This document shows positions 1 to 12,473 of a DNA stretch of 64,000 nt, piece by piece. Numbering within the stretch: the stretch's first letter is position 1; every line of letters begins with the position of its first letter. The notes under the pieces were generated by a model. It searched no databases, was not told the DNA's origin, and worked only from the letters and a program-made list of their open reading frames with translations. The stretch is from NCBI GenBank assembly GCA_026929865.2, contig CM049417.1, forward strand, positions 21,701,501 to 21,765,500, in the 5' to 3' direction. The stretch comes from Hyperoplus lanceolatus (taxonomy: Eukaryota; Chordata; Actinopteri; Uranoscopiformes; Ammodytidae). A program made the translations under genes and the position numbers.

Positions 1-1
1 A

Positions 2-3000
2 AATACCACATCAAGTTCTCCCATTACAGTCCCAACTGATATGACCACTGCAACAAAGTCTACTGTAACAGAAGTTCCTACAACAACTGTGCAATTCAAA
101 GAACGCAGGTTGACCTTCAGATCTGTTGGAGAGAACTTTACAAATGACCTGCTGAATTCATCATCACCAGCATTTATAAAAAGAGCAGCAATGATAAAGT
201 CCACGGTAAGTGTCTACCATTAGTCTTTATAGACTACAAGATAAGATTAAGATAGCCTTTATTGTCATTGTACTGACACTTATACAATGAAATTTGGAGA
301 GCCACAACTGAATGTGCAATAGGGATCAAACAAGATGTACAAGTTAACAAAGGACAAAGCTAAACATGTGAAAAAGTAATTAAAAAAAAGTTTGATAAGC
401 ATACTATTAAATTTAAAGTAAACTTAAATGTACCTAAAATTTGTTTCCTTATACTTCTGCAGCTTGAACCTGTCTACCATAATGAATTCTCTTCATTCAT
501 ATCCTTGACAGTGATTTCATTCAGGTAATTTTTTTATGCTGTGTTGATATCGTATCGTAATGCCACACATTCATAAATATTGAGACAGCTTTTTTCTGTT
601 ATTCATTATGCAGTAATGGATCAATTATCACCACCTCGGACCTCCAATTTGAATCCACATTTGTTCCTCCCGATGCCCAGATTTCAGCTACTTTGGTTGA
701 GGTGGTAATGAATATCACAGCCTATGACATTGACACCAATTCCATAACTGTGGAAGAGACACGTAAGCAATATTAAATGCTACCTCGCCATTTTTGTTTT
801 AATTACAGAAATATTTCCTTAAGTTAGTTTTATTTTACATTTGTTTATCTTTTTCACAGATGTCAAAAAAGACTTTTGCTATAAATCATTAATTTACCAC
901 ACCTGTAGATCCAAAATGGCTTAATTTCTTAATTATCTATTACTGTCTCACAACACCTGTATCTTCTATTTCTGTCTTACAGCAGCTGTAGGTCCGAGCA
1001 CAACCATTGGGTCAAAAAGCACCAAAAGATCAACTACAACTGGTGATTCAACAACAAATAGTGTTTCAACAGGTAGTGAATCAACATTAGCAGGAGGTTC
1101 AACCACAAGTCTTGGGTCAACGAGAATGGTAGAATCAACAAGTGTCAAAAGCTTAACCACAACAAGTGGGTTAACAAGTAGCAATGGAACAATTACAACT
1201 CTCGACTCAACAACAACCAGTGAGTCAGCAAGTACCAATGGGTCAACAACAACTGGTGGAACAACAACAACTGTTGGTTCTTCCACAGGACCAACTACAA
1301 CAGGCCCTTCAGTTACAACTGGTGGATCAGTAACATCTCTAAAAACTACTCCTGCTGGTCCAGTTACCATACCAGCCCCACCAATTGTTGTTCTCGTTAC
1401 AACCATTGTGGTACCATTTGTTGGTGCATTCAATAATCCAAACAGTGCAGAATACAAACAACTTGAAAATCAAGTTATATTAGTGGTAAGTGTAATTTAT
1501 ACGTAAATCATTAATTTAGTTGTATTTTAATTGAATTTGCCATCCAGTTCAATTTCATTGGGAAACTATCTTTCTGTTGACTAATTTGTTCATTTTTCTT
1601 TCACAGTATAATCTCATCTTCATAACAAGATATGGTTCACTTTTCAGCCGCACATTTGTCATAGGATTTAGGTAATTTTTTAAGCCTGGAAATAATTACT
1701 TATAAGTTTTTTCATAATTTAAAGAATACGTTGTTGGTAATGGTCCTTAGTATGTTTCAGTTTAAATAATGTAAATATGTAATAATAATATAGATAATAA
1801 TAATAATGCAAATAACTCGAATTATCATTTGATAAAATTGTGTTTTGTAATGCAGTCCTGGTACAGAAAATACAAGAATGGGCGGAACTCAAGCACGGGT
1901 TGGTATTGAGTTCAACAGCACAGCATCACCCGATCAAATTCCACAGGCTGATGATGTTGCAGGAACCCTAATAAATGCTGTGAATAACCTCAACATCCCG
2001 ATTGACCTCCCTATTGATGCAAATTCCATCCAAGTAATTAGTAAGTAAACATTTAATTCATTGACGTAAATTGTAATTAATTTTCGGACAATGTACACCT
2101 TAAAGCTCATTGTAAATCCAAACACCATTGTTATCATAATTATGTAAGTAAGGTTAATATGTTATTCTGTACTGTTGGTTCTTCCACAGGACCAACTACA
2201 ACAGGCCCTTCAGTTACAACTGGTGGATCAGTAACATCTCTAAAAACTACTCCTGCTGGTCCAGTTACCATACCAGCCCCACCAATTGTTGTTCTCGTTA
2301 CAACCATTGTGGTACCATTTGTTGGTGCATTCAATAATCCAAACAGTGCAGAATACAAACAACTTGAAAGTCAAGTTATATTAGTGGTAAGTGTAATTTA
2401 TACGTAAATCATTAATTTAGTTGTATTTTAATTGAATTTGCCATCCAGTTCAATTTCATTTGGAAACTATCTTTCAGTTGACTAATTTGTTCATTTTTCT
2501 TTCACAGTATGATGTTATCTACACAACAAGATATGGTTCACTTTTCAGCCGCACATTTGTCATAGGATTTAGGTAATTTTTTAAGCCTGGAAATAATTAC
2601 TTATAAGTTTTTTCATAATTTAAAGAATACATTGTTGGTAATGGTCCTTAGTATGTTTCAGTTTAAATGATGTAAATATGTAATAATAATATAGATAATA
2701 ATAATAATGCAAATAACTCGAATTATCATTTGATAAAATTGTGTTTTCTAATGCAGTCCTGGTACAGAAAATACAAGAATGGGCGGAACTGAAGCACAGG
2801 TTGGTATTGAGTTCAAAAGCACAGCATCACCCGATCAAATTCCACAGGCTGATGATGTTGCAGGAACCCTAATAAATGCTGTGAATAACCTCAACATCCC
2901 GATTGACCTCCCTATTGATGCAAATTCCATCCAAGTAATTAGTAAGTAAACATTTAATTCATTGACGTAAATTGTAATTAATTTTCGGACAATGTACACC

Positions 3001-3753
3001 TTAAAGCTCATTGTAAATCCAAACACCATTGTTATCATAATTATGTAAGTAAGGTTAATATGTTATTCTGTTTGTGCACCGTCTTTTATTCTTGTTTTAT
3101 TCTTTATTTATATTTTTGGTTGATTTTAACTAGTGGGTGGATAAAACACCACCAGTCGTTCCCCATTCTGTATAACACATGATGTCGACTGATGCACATC
3201 AACTTCTGCTGTATTATTTGTGTACTTAAACAGCTATTGACATATGTGTATCAGTGAAAAAAGGGCTTCCAGTAACCATCAGTTCTGTCTTTAATACTGC
3301 CCAACCTGAAGTATAAAAACTAATTTAAATAGTTTGTGGAGATATTAAGCTATTTGGTTAAACTAAATCAACTTAAATCTGTAAGCCTAATACGATGATG
3401 AGAAACTTGAAATAGCAAGGGTAAAAGGGGCATATAACCTCAAAAATGAAGGAAAACATTTTCTATTTGAGTCTTAGTTATTAATGTACTCTTACTGATT
3501 TTCCAGAAAGTCCTAATACAACTTCAACTGCTATTCCTACTGCTACAACTGCACCTGTGAATGCCACATGTAAGCAATATTGAATTCTACCTCACTGAAA
3601 ATGTCAAATGTTACAGAAATATTTGTCAAAGCAATATTTTCTAACCATCTTTACTCATTTACAGCGGTTTCAAGTGGAGTAAGCCACAAGATCAGTATCA
3701 TCACTTCATGCATCCTTGTGCTGCTGTCATGGCTACTGTCAAGCCAGCAATAG
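2..3753 (+). CDS. 3' part of a mucin-like, SEA-module, probably GPI-anchored surface protein
   Basis: The gene enters from the left edge, so its 5' end is missing. Exons that join in frame are 2-205, 463-524, 614-762, 983-1485, 1607-1671, 1856-2040, 2190-2386, 2508-2572, 2757-2941, 3507-3569 and 3665-3753 (stop TAG), all with GT/AG borders. The first three exons form a SEA-like module (start LTFRSVGENFT) with NGSIITT at the place where SEA domains self-cleave at G|S. The next exon is a Thr/Ser/Gly-rich mucin stretch leading into a second module (VPFVGAFNNPN...RTFVIGF). Part of that exon and the two exons after it are then repeated. The last exon ends in a hydrophobic run (ISIITSCILVLLSWLLSSQQ) with no cytoplasmic tail, which suggests a GPI signal. 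SEA mucins act at the apical epithelial surface; that role is inferred. I cannot name the gene. Confidence 0.75.
1270..3071 (+). repeat. 901-bp tandem duplication inside the mucin-like gene
   Basis: Positions 1270-2170 and 2171-3071 are nearly identical and directly adjacent. Each unit starts with ACTGTTGGTTCTTCCACAGG and ends with GTTAATATGTTATTCTGT. The unit carries the end of the Thr-rich exon plus two further exons and their introns. The introns differ at very few sites. Confidence 0.93.
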
Positions 3754-5015
3754 CATCTGTGCTGAAGTCCCTGCTAACCCTATTAGAGATTATCTTTTGT
3801 CATGAAAAGATAACACTTGTGTGAATTTCAATTACTATACCATTGGGAATAACTATCATATTTTACATTTAAACTTGGGGTGATCTATAACATTAATGAA
3901 AACTGTCGATTGCAAATCTATTCAACCTTGAAAACACCTTTTCCTGATGCAACCCTGGATGTCAATGTATGATGAGACTTCAAGCACCTGGTCCACCATG
4001 TTGTATCGATCAGTCCATACATAATATTTTCAGTATGCGTTTACATTTATATTATTAAGTACCATATGCAATATATACATAGGGATTTCTTCTGTAGTCC
4101 AAATTGTGGGCTTTTAGCAAGCAAATATTAAAACATATTGTTGACTTCTTACATTGTATCATCAATCAATAATTGCCTTTATGGAGTACATTCTGATCTA
4201 AAAAAAAAGTATCTTGATGTTAATGTCTCTCTCTTAATGCACTGTATGAAAAATCTTGTATAATAATTCATATACTGTACTTCTATTATTTCTATTATAA
4301 TTAAACTTTGTATACTTAGTTTACCTTTTTCTTTGTTAATGTTTTATTGAGTACAAAGTCTTCCCAATGACAAGATTACAAACAGGACAAATTGAAATCA
4401 CTGTCTATGATATAACATATTGTAATCATATTTATAAATCACTGCATATTAAAGATCAAGTATGTGAATGAAAAGTGTTTCAATTAGGAGGTGAGGACAA
4501 ACTATGATACTTTTCTCAAATTTTATTTTGAAATAGCATTAGAACTGCAACCAAATAACTGGTTAGCAGGTCTAATGACTAACTGGGCCCTCAACAATTT
4601 TGCTCATGTATAATTTTTTTAATCAGAAATGACCACCATTATATTTGGTTCAAAATTCACAAATGTTAAAATTTGCAGATTTTCAGGTATTCTATGATCC
4701 GTAACAGAATATCCTTATATATCCTATATACTAGTGTAGTGCCTGTAGGAAGCAGATATTAGCTTATGCATGCTTAAATGTAACCTGTCTATGAATTTGG
4801 GACACAGAAACACATGTAGTCCACACATAGGCAGTGTCACACAGTCATTGAAATGGCGGTTGCATCGCTTGTCAATGTCACCTTTGGTCTTTCTGTTTGG
4901 ATGCAACGTTAACAAGAAATGGATTATGCCAGCTACAGAAGAAGTTAAAAGGTAAGAGTTTGGATAACTGTCAAATAACATTAATGTGTAAATAGCAGTC
5001 AGCTGTGTCTTCCAC
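3754..5015. other. 3' UTR and AT-rich intergenic sequence
   Basis: This follows the stop codon at 3753. It is AT-rich, with several AATAAA/ATTAAA-like sites between about 4120 and 4310. Short open frames at 4724-5017 have no recognisable domain. I see no gene here. Confidence 0.5.
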
Positions 5016-5150
5016 ATTCTCCTCCTGCTTCAGGTCTTCCTCTTCCTCCACTCTCACTGTTCTTCTGACTCCTTTCAATTTGGTTACAGTTTTTGCCGAA
5101 TGCTTACACACGTTGCAGACTTTGGCCCACTGACTTTGGCCCTTATCAAA
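5016..5150 (-). mobile_element. Fragment of the Tc1/mariner-like repeat family
   Basis: Two segments match repeats seen elsewhere in the window. The stretch CTCCTGCTTCAGGTCTTC...TTCTGACTCCTTTC matches the inverted transposase start near 7265-7415. It is followed by ACAGTTTTTGCCGAATGCTT, the terminal sequence also found at 8081 and 20140. Only the ends remain. Confidence 0.6.
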
Positions 5151-5990
5151 CTGAAAGTAGATATAATATCACCAATATATCAATGAAAACAGACGGTCAA
5201 GACAGCGTCCAAATGAGCTAAAATCCTAAATACAATAAACAGTAACATGGCAAACCTATTTTTAGGTAAGCTCTAATTGAATATTCATTCATGTTTCATA
5301 CGGTTACAGGTTTTGAGGCGGAGGATCCCTCCGACGCTCTCTGTCCGGCTCATCTGACACTCAGCTGTCAGATGAGCTGGACGAGCTTGTGGAACAAAGC
5401 GCTCAGTTCTGATCTCTCTCCACTATCAGACTGGCATCACTCATTTCACTTAGTAACTCTAATGTTGTTAGGTATTTATCTTCATCTCTTATCTATTGTA
5501 AGAGTTTATGACCTGACTCCTGGAACAGCCTACAACATACAATTAAAATAAATACACTCATAACTGTTAACCAATTTAAAATTATTATTTTGAATCAGCC
5601 CCTCTACACTTGTAACTGTTTTAATTAGGCTACTGTCTCTTTCATTCAATTGATCTGAATGTTTTAAATTGTTGTTGTCTGTCTGTGTGTGTGTGTGTGT
5701 GTGTAAACTTGTTATGTATTCTCATTGTATATTGTGTATCTGTACAAACTCGACGTCATTGTAAAAGAGGGTCACCCTTCAATTGATCTTTCGAGGTTAA
5801 ATAAAGGAAAATGAAAATTATGAATGACTGCACGTATTAGTTGTCAGATCGCGGACCCCAAACAATGCGGTGGCCTAGCTTTCTCGAAAATATTTCATTT
5901 TCCTGTGCGGGTCAAATTGACCCAGTGCAACGGTTCTAGGTATAAATGCCTGTTTTTTAATCCAGATTAATTGTGACTTTATTTATTCCT
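5151..5990. other. Non-coding spacer with a small hairpin and a GT run
   Basis: There is an 11-bp-arm inverted repeat at 5349-5376 (CTCATCTGACA / TGTCAGATGAG) and a short (GT)n at about 5684-5704. The open frame 5291-5551 has no recognisable domain. Confidence 0.5.
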
Positions 5991-5994
5991 CCTC

Positions 5995-6945
5995 CTCCTC
6001 ATTAACGCGGGGAAAACCAAGGAGATGGTGGTGGATTTCCGCAGACGCCACTCTGCTGCCCCCGCCCCAGTGAACATCCAGGGACGGGACATTGAGAGAG
6101 TGGACTCTTACAAGTACCTGGGTGTTCATCTGAACCACAAACTGGATTGGACTCATAACACGGACGCTCTCTTCAGGAAGGGCCAAAGCCGGCTCTACCT
6201 CCTGAGGAGACTCAGGTCTTTTGGAGTACGGGGGCCTCTCCTGAAGACCTTCTACGACTCTGTAGTGGCATCAGCCATCTTGTACGGAGTAGCCTGCTGG
6301 AGCAGCAGCATCACAGAGAGGGACAGGAAGAAGCTGGACAAGGTCATCAGGAAGTCCAGCTCTGTCCTGGGCTGCCCCCTGGACACAGTGCAGCAGGTGG
6401 GGGACAGGAGGGTCCTGGACAAACTAACATCCATGCTGGACCACGACTGTCACCCCCTGCAGGACACTCTGTCTGCTCTGGAGAGCAGCTTCAGTGACAG
6501 ACTGATTCACCCTCGCTGTGTGAAGGAGAGATTCCGCAGGTCTTTCCTTCCTGCTGCGGTCAGACTGTACAACGAGAACTGCTGACCCTGTACATGTCAT
6601 TCACCTGTATATACTGAAATCATGTGCAATACTGTAACTTAAGAACGTGCAATAATGGTGCTACATGTGTCACTGTCACTTTATTATTTATTCTGCCCAT
6701 ATCCTGCTAACTCACATAGTTATAGTTTATATTTATACAAAGTTTAAAGCTAAAACATAAGCGTATACAAAGTCTAAAGCTAAATAAGCATTTACAGCTA
6801 TTGCTGTGCCCTCTGTGTGCTCTTTACTCCTGTGTGCTCTTTACTCCTGTGTGCTCTTATTCCTGCTCTAATGTGTGATGCAACACCGAAATTTCCCCAC
6901 TGTGGGACGAATAAAGGATATCTTATCTTATCTTATCTTAACCGT
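5995..6945 (+). mobile_element. 5'-truncated LINE (Jockey/CR1/L2 superfamily), 3' end
   Basis: The segment begins inside the reverse-transcriptase ORF and runs through a 3' UTR to a tail of repeated TTATC/TCTTA units after GGACGAATAAAGG. A short repeated 3' tail is usual for the CR1/L2 group of LINEs. The coding part is open from 6025 to 6585. The truncated 5' end is typical of failed target-primed reverse transcription. Confidence 0.8.
6025..6585 (+). pseudogene. LINE ORF2 C-terminal fragment (RT thumb and tail)
   Basis: The frame encodes 186 residues to a natural TGA. YKYLGVHL near residue 30 is the conserved stretch that follows the RT palm in Jockey-superfamily LINEs. LYLLRRLRSFGV and SVVASAILYGVACW follow, and RFRRSFLPAAVRLYN lies near the end. 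The RT catalytic palm, with its F/YADD box, and the whole endonuclease are missing, so this copy cannot be active. Bases before 6025 read on in the same frame (GKTKEMVVDF), so the first ATG is not a true start. It sits immediately upstream of Tc1-like repeats and has no link to a host gene. Confidence 0.8.
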
Positions 6946-7450
6946 GGGGAAAGCATCACAACACAATTTTAGAGTGGGGGGCTTCAATATTTTATAAAAG
7001 TATAGTTCTAGTGTTAAAACAGTAACTACTCTTTTTAAAACAGTAACTTCTTTTTTTTTGTGTACCTTATTGTAAAGTGTTACCACATTATTTCTTCTCG
7101 TAGCTGGATCTGGCCAGAGAATTTCATCCATATCAGAGGTGCATTGGCAAGACAACGTTGGAAGAACCTTCTTGTATGTCTAATCCACCCTTGCACAGCT
7201 AGCGTGTGGTCCACTAGTGTCGCATGAATTTCACAAGATAAATGTGGTCCTCTTCTTCTTCCACCTTCTCCTCCTGCTTCAGGTCTTCTTCTTCCTCCAC
7301 CTAGACCTCTGTCTCTGGCTGGGCCTCTACCTCTACCTTAACCTCCTTCTTCTCTGTGGATTACCCCTCTCACCCTCACTCTCACTGTTCTTCTGACTCC
7401 TTCCATTTTGGTTAAAGGCAGGTGAACCTGCTGCATTTTTATTGTGCTTA
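6928..7450 (-). mobile_element. Internally deleted Tc1/mariner-like (IS630-type) element, inverted
   Basis: On the minus strand, 7411 and below read as a basic transposase start (MEGVRRTVRV). After a large deletion, 7155-6928 reads as the transposase end, MDEILWPDPATRR. Related copies here end CDVGEVMWPDANRR. The middle with the DDE residues is gone, so it is non-autonomous. At 7450 it meets the next copy, which faces the other way. Confidence 0.65.
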
Positions 7451-8080
7451 CAGTTTTTTTCGATTGCTTGAGCACGATTTTGAAAACAGGGCCTGATTTT
7501 TCAAAACACTACACACAATTAGCGCACCAAACACCCAATTACCAAAACACCTCAGACCCTTTGCAAAATGAAACACTCTTTTCAAAACTATACACTTTCA
7601 AAACACATGAGCCAGTCAGTAAACACAACCCCCAAATGCACAAACACATGATTGCTTTATTGTAGACACTCCAATCAGGTTCAATCACTATACAAATGCA
7701 GCAGGTAAGTTCACCTGCCTTAGTTTACAGTAACCAAAATGGAAGGAGTCAGAATAATTGTGAGAGTGAGGGGGTTGAATCCACAGAGGAGATGGGGTCC
7801 TCCTCTGTCATGCCAATATTAGCCCTTACAACACACCTCACATACTCACATTTTTAGACTGATTTGCAAAATATAGTCACAGCAGGTAAACAAATGCACC
7901 AGATGCAATACATTGTCATTTGAGACAATGTGTAATTCCACCATGCTGCTCTGGTCCAGAACTGGTTTTCAACACCATCCACAGTCCACAGTTCAACATA
8001 GTCACAGCAGGTAACCAAATGCACCAGACATAATACATTGACATTTGGGACAATGTGTCATTCCATCATGCTGCAGTGTA
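7451..8080 (+). mobile_element. Second Tc1/mariner-like copy, head to head with the previous one
   Basis: It starts ACAGTTTTTTTCGATTGCTT. After an AT-rich terminal stretch it has the transposase start (ATGGAAGGAGTCAGA at about 7739). The DNV-FHHAALVQNWF region lies near 7919-7975 and is partly duplicated near 8040. Stops and deletions are frequent. The terminal 200 bp recur at 18985-19150. Confidence 0.65.
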
Positions 8081-9177
8081 ACAGTTTTTGCCGATTGCTT
8101 ACACACATGTTGCAGACTTTGGCCCAATGTGTCAAAACTTAACACACAGGCCGAATAGGACAAAGCACATGGAGATAAACTTCTAACTTATACGGCAAAA
8201 TTAAACTCTTGAAACAAAACCTAACAATCCCATTTCAAAACTGTTTTTAGCATCAAAACAATACACACATGAACCTTTGAATGACTCTTTCCTAGCAGCA
8301 ACAACACACAGATGGGCTTTATGCAAAACACAGCTGTATTCAGTACTTTGGATGGTTTTTGACTTTAAAAGTCTCATACAGATTTTTTTTGTGAAAGATT
8401 GATCCACTACAGTTGATCTAGACACATGAAAACAACATGTAAACGCTTCAGATTTTTTTTTTTTTTTTTGCCATTTCAGGTTTTTGCAAAAGTAAAAAAA
8501 AAAAAAAAAAAAAAACACAAAGACACACAAGAAATGGTACCACTAGAATGTTCTACAAAACATAGTGTTGTAGGGGAATGATTGGAAGAGATTTAGGCTA
8601 TGGATCCTGTCTCCTGTTGGCATCTGACCACATCACCTCATCCACGTCACAGGCAATGTCCTTTCTTGCCAAGCAACGGGGGATCGCCTTGAACCAACCT
8701 CTTGAAGAATTTTTTGGAAAGATTGATCCACTATATTTTCAATTAGACACATTAAAAAATACAGAAAAGCTTCTGAAAAAAAGTATATATTGCAATTTCA
8801 TGGTTTTGGCCAACAAAAGAAAAAAACACTATGAATAGGTAGGATCACAGTTCAACAAGCAATTCAGTGTGTCACTATGAACTCTGAAACAATTACACAC
8901 AAAAAAAAACTGTGTTGTAAGGAATGGGGCGAGTGGATTATAAATCCTTTGGATACCGCCTCCGTTTGCCTCTGGCTACATTGCCTCATCGACATCACAT
9001 GCAATGTCATCCTCCTGGTCTCTCTGATCACACTGTGTTGTGTACTGCTAGCGGGTCGCCCTCGCTCAGCTGCCGAGTGGCGGCTAACGATCGCTGCTCC
9101 GTCGGCTACATCTGGTCGCATCCATCCTCCTCACTCCGCATGGTCTCCCCTCAGTCAGACTCTTCCCCTGGTTCATC

Positions 9178-10335
9178 ATGATTACTTATTCACCTGCACA
9201 GCTGTTTGGACTTTTCAACTACCTCATCCCATCGTCCATCTCAGTCATTACACAACTTGGACTCCTGCGCTGCCGCCTCTACATCCACAGAGGCTCCCGC
9301 CGCGGGTTTGTTTTGACCCAGCACGGAAACTCCATCCCACTCGTCCGGTTACCTGCAAGCTCCGTCGCACCTCTGCCACGTCATCAGGACTCACCCGCTA
9401 TTGGACCATTCACCGCTTCTGTCAGGCAGCAGCTCACCAGGCAGGACAGAAAACATGGACTGGATGTCACTGCTGTCCTTTCCCCTCACCCACACTTCAC
9501 TTCACCAAATGGCCAATCATTTATCTACTCAACCACCACCACCCCTCCACCCAGTGTCCCCCCCTCCCCTCTGCCCCCCTGCACAGCTAACCTGGTTAAC
9601 CTCAGACCTCTCCAGCCTGCCCCTATCCCATCACCCTCTGGCTGTGCCAACTTTGCCCTCCTCAACACCCGCTCACTCAACAATAAAGCCCCCGCCATAC
9701 ATGAACTCATCCTCGACAATAATCTGGACCTCTTATTACTTACTGAAACCTGGCAACAACCCAATGACTTTTTCTCCCTCAACCAAGCATTTCCCCCTGG
9801 TTTCAGCTACATCGCCAAACCCCGCCCTTGCCGCCGTGGCGGTGGCCTCGCTGTCATCCACAAACAGAATTATTTGATCAGAGAACTCACCCTCCCCTCA
9901 GTATCATCTTTTGAATTCATCGCTTTTAAAGCCCCCTCCTCCACGACAGTTATCCTCATCTACAGGCCACCCAAACCTAATCCCTCCTTCCTTTCTGACT
10001 TCACCGAACTCATCACATTAGCATTAACCCTCTCTCCACGCTTGCTGTTACTTGGTGACATTAATATCCACATGGACTCCCCCACCTCCAAGCTCTCATC
10101 TGAACTCACCATTTTACTGGACAATTTTAATCTCACCCAACATGTCACCTTCCCAACCCATGACAAAGGACACATCCTCGACCTTGTCTGCTCCATCAAT
10201 CTCCCTATACTCAGCCTTCACCCATGCCCCTTTCCCCTCTCTGATCACAAACTTATACTGTTCACCATCCTCTCCCCCACCCCCTGCCCCCGCCCCCTCA
10301 GAGAAATCACCTTCCGTAACCTCAAATCCAATTGA
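9178..10335 (+). pseudogene. L2 endonuclease (APE-type) portion
   Basis: An open frame of 385 residues. From about residue 160 it shows an apurinic-type endonuclease: FALLNTRSLNNK, then LLLLTETW with the catalytic Glu, GGGLAVIH, LLLGDINIHMDS with the Asp/Asn pair, and LSDHKLI with the catalytic His near the end. In non-LTR retrotransposons this domain nicks target DNA to prime reverse transcription. The frame ends at 10335, but the protein clearly continues in another frame (10052-10939) through a linker, so there is a frameshift near 10300. Residues before about 150 match nothing I recognise and may be 5' UTR or an unrecognised ORF1 part. Confidence 0.8.
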
Positions 10336-10905
10336 TCCCCACCATCTCTGTGACCTGCTCTCCTCCACCCTCCCCCTGGATTCAACCCTCAGCTCACCTG
10401 ATGAGCTTACAAACCACCTTAATTATATCCTGTCTTCCTCCCTCAACACCCTGGCCCCCCTAAAAACCAAAACTGTCTCCTTTAATACTTCTTCCCCCTG
10501 GTTCACACCTGCACTCCGCAAATTGAAACAGACTGGCCGCCAACTCGAACGACTCTCCAAAAAAACTTCACTCACAGTCCACCACCAAGCCTACAAACTC
10601 CACCTCACTGCCTACAAAGATGCCCTCACTGCTGCCAAGTCTGCCTACCTCTCTGCCATCTTCTCTGACCCCTGCCAAAACCCCAGAACCCTCTTCTCCA
10701 CAGTGAGCAACCTCCTCAAACCCCGGACCAGCACCCTCTCCACCTCCTCCCCAGATCTCTGCAACTCATTCCTCCAGTTTTTCGCTGACAAAATCACCAC
10801 CATCAACCATTCACTTTTCCCTGTACATGAACCCCCTGCACATTCAATGGCCCCTCCCCTACCCATTTCGCTGGACCTCCCCATTGCCGTCTCTCCCACT
10901 TTGAC

Positions 10906-12473
10906 TTGGTTACCCCTCTTGCACTCTCCAAGCTTATAAGCTCCTCCAAACCTACTACCTGCTCCCTTGACCCCCTCCCCACTCCCCTGCTCAAGTCCTG
11001 CCTCCCTGTTCTCTGCCCCTACCTCACTAACCTCTTTAACTCCTCACTGTCCCATGGAATTGTCCCCTCTGCTTTCAAATCTGCTGCTGTCACCCCCACC
11101 CTCAAGAAACCTGGTCTCGACCCCACCTCCCTCTGTAGCTACCGCCCAATCTCCAACCTCCCCTTCCTCTCCAAAACCCTTGAACGCATAGTCACCAAAC
11201 AACTCCAATCCCATCTCCACGCCAATAACCTCTTTGAATCCCTCCAATCTGGCTTCCGCCCTCTCCACAGCACAGAAACCGCTCTCCTTAAAGTCTTCAA
11301 TGACCTCCTCACCTCCGCCGATGCTGGTTCCCTCAACTTCCTCATCCTCCTTGACCTGAGTGCAGCCTTCGATACTGTAAACCACACCATCCTGCTCACC
11401 AGACTCAGCAACCTCGGTATCGAAGGTACTGCACTCAGCTGGCTTCATTCATATCTTTCTGACAGATCTAACTTCATCTCCCTTCACAACCACACATCTG
11501 CCACAGTCACCGTCACACAAGGTGTTCCCCAAGGTCCTGTACTCGGCCCCCTCCTCTTCATCATTTACCTCCTCCCACTTGGTCAGTTACTTCGCCATTT
11601 CTCAATGGACTTCCACTGCTATGCTGATGACACCCAAATTTACCTCAGTACCAATTCCCCCCACAACCCCCCCATCTCTCACATTGAATCCTGCCTGTCT
11701 TCCCTTACACTCTGGATGAAAAATAACTTCCTCAAACTCGACAGCAACAAAACTGAACTCCTCCTAATTGGCTCCAAATCCACCCTCAGCAAACTCACAA
11801 CCCCCCCCCCCCCCCCCACACTCACTATTGATGGCACCACAGTCTCCCCCTCCCCCCAGGCCCGCAATCTTGGTGTAATTTTTGATCCCACCCTCTCCCT
11901 TGAACCCCACATCCGTCACACTGTCAAAACCTCCTTCTATCACCTCCGTAATATTGCAAAGATTAGATCCTCCCTCACACCCCATGCTGCTGAAAGACTC
12001 ATTCATGCCTTCATCTCCTCCCGCCTTGACTATTGTAATTCACTCCTCGCCGGCATCAGCACCACCTCCATCAACAGACTCCAACGTGTCCAGAATGCAG
12101 CTGCCCGTCTCCTCACTCACACCAACTCGTGGAACCACATCACCCCAGTCCTCAAAAAGCTCCACTGGCTCCCCATTTCATTCCGGATCAATTACAAACT
12201 CCTGGTCCTCACCTACAAAGCCCTCCACCATCTGGACCCCCATATCTCACTGACCTCCTCTCCCCCTATCAACCCCCTCGGGCCCTCAGATCCTCCTCAG
12301 CCAGTCTCCTCTCCACCCACACATCTAAACTCTGCAGCTTTGGTGACAGAGCTTTCTCCAGGGCAGCTCCCAGGCTCTGGAACAGCCTCCCCCAACATAT
12401 CCGTGACTCTGAGTCCCTCACCATCTTCCAGTCCAAACTCAAGACCCATCTCTTCTCCTCTGCCTACCCCTAG
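10906..12473 (+). pseudogene. L2 reverse transcriptase portion
   Basis: The frame beginning at 10906 holds a full RT domain: YRPISNLPFLSKTLERI, GFRPLHSTETAL, LDLSAAFDTVNH with the first catalytic Asp, QGVPQGPVLGPLLF and CYADDTQIYLS with the YADD pair at about residue 240. HWLPISFRINYKLL follows. At about 12240 the frame shifts and the end (LCSFGDRAFSRAAPRLWNSLP) is read to 12473. A further frameshift near 10910 separates it from the upstream linker. All RT catalytic residues remain, but at least three frameshifts make the copy non-autonomous. A (C)n run at about 11803 is a likely indel hotspot. Confidence 0.85.

Noticed and set aside
966..1457. 163-residue minus-strand frame rich in Val
   Set aside because: It is the antisense of the Thr/Ser-rich mucin exon. 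The repeated ACA/ACC codons keep the other strand open.
5373..5391. Match of GAGCTGGACGAGCTTGTG with the LINE at about 48935
   Set aside because: The flanks on both sides do not align, so the short match is probably chance.
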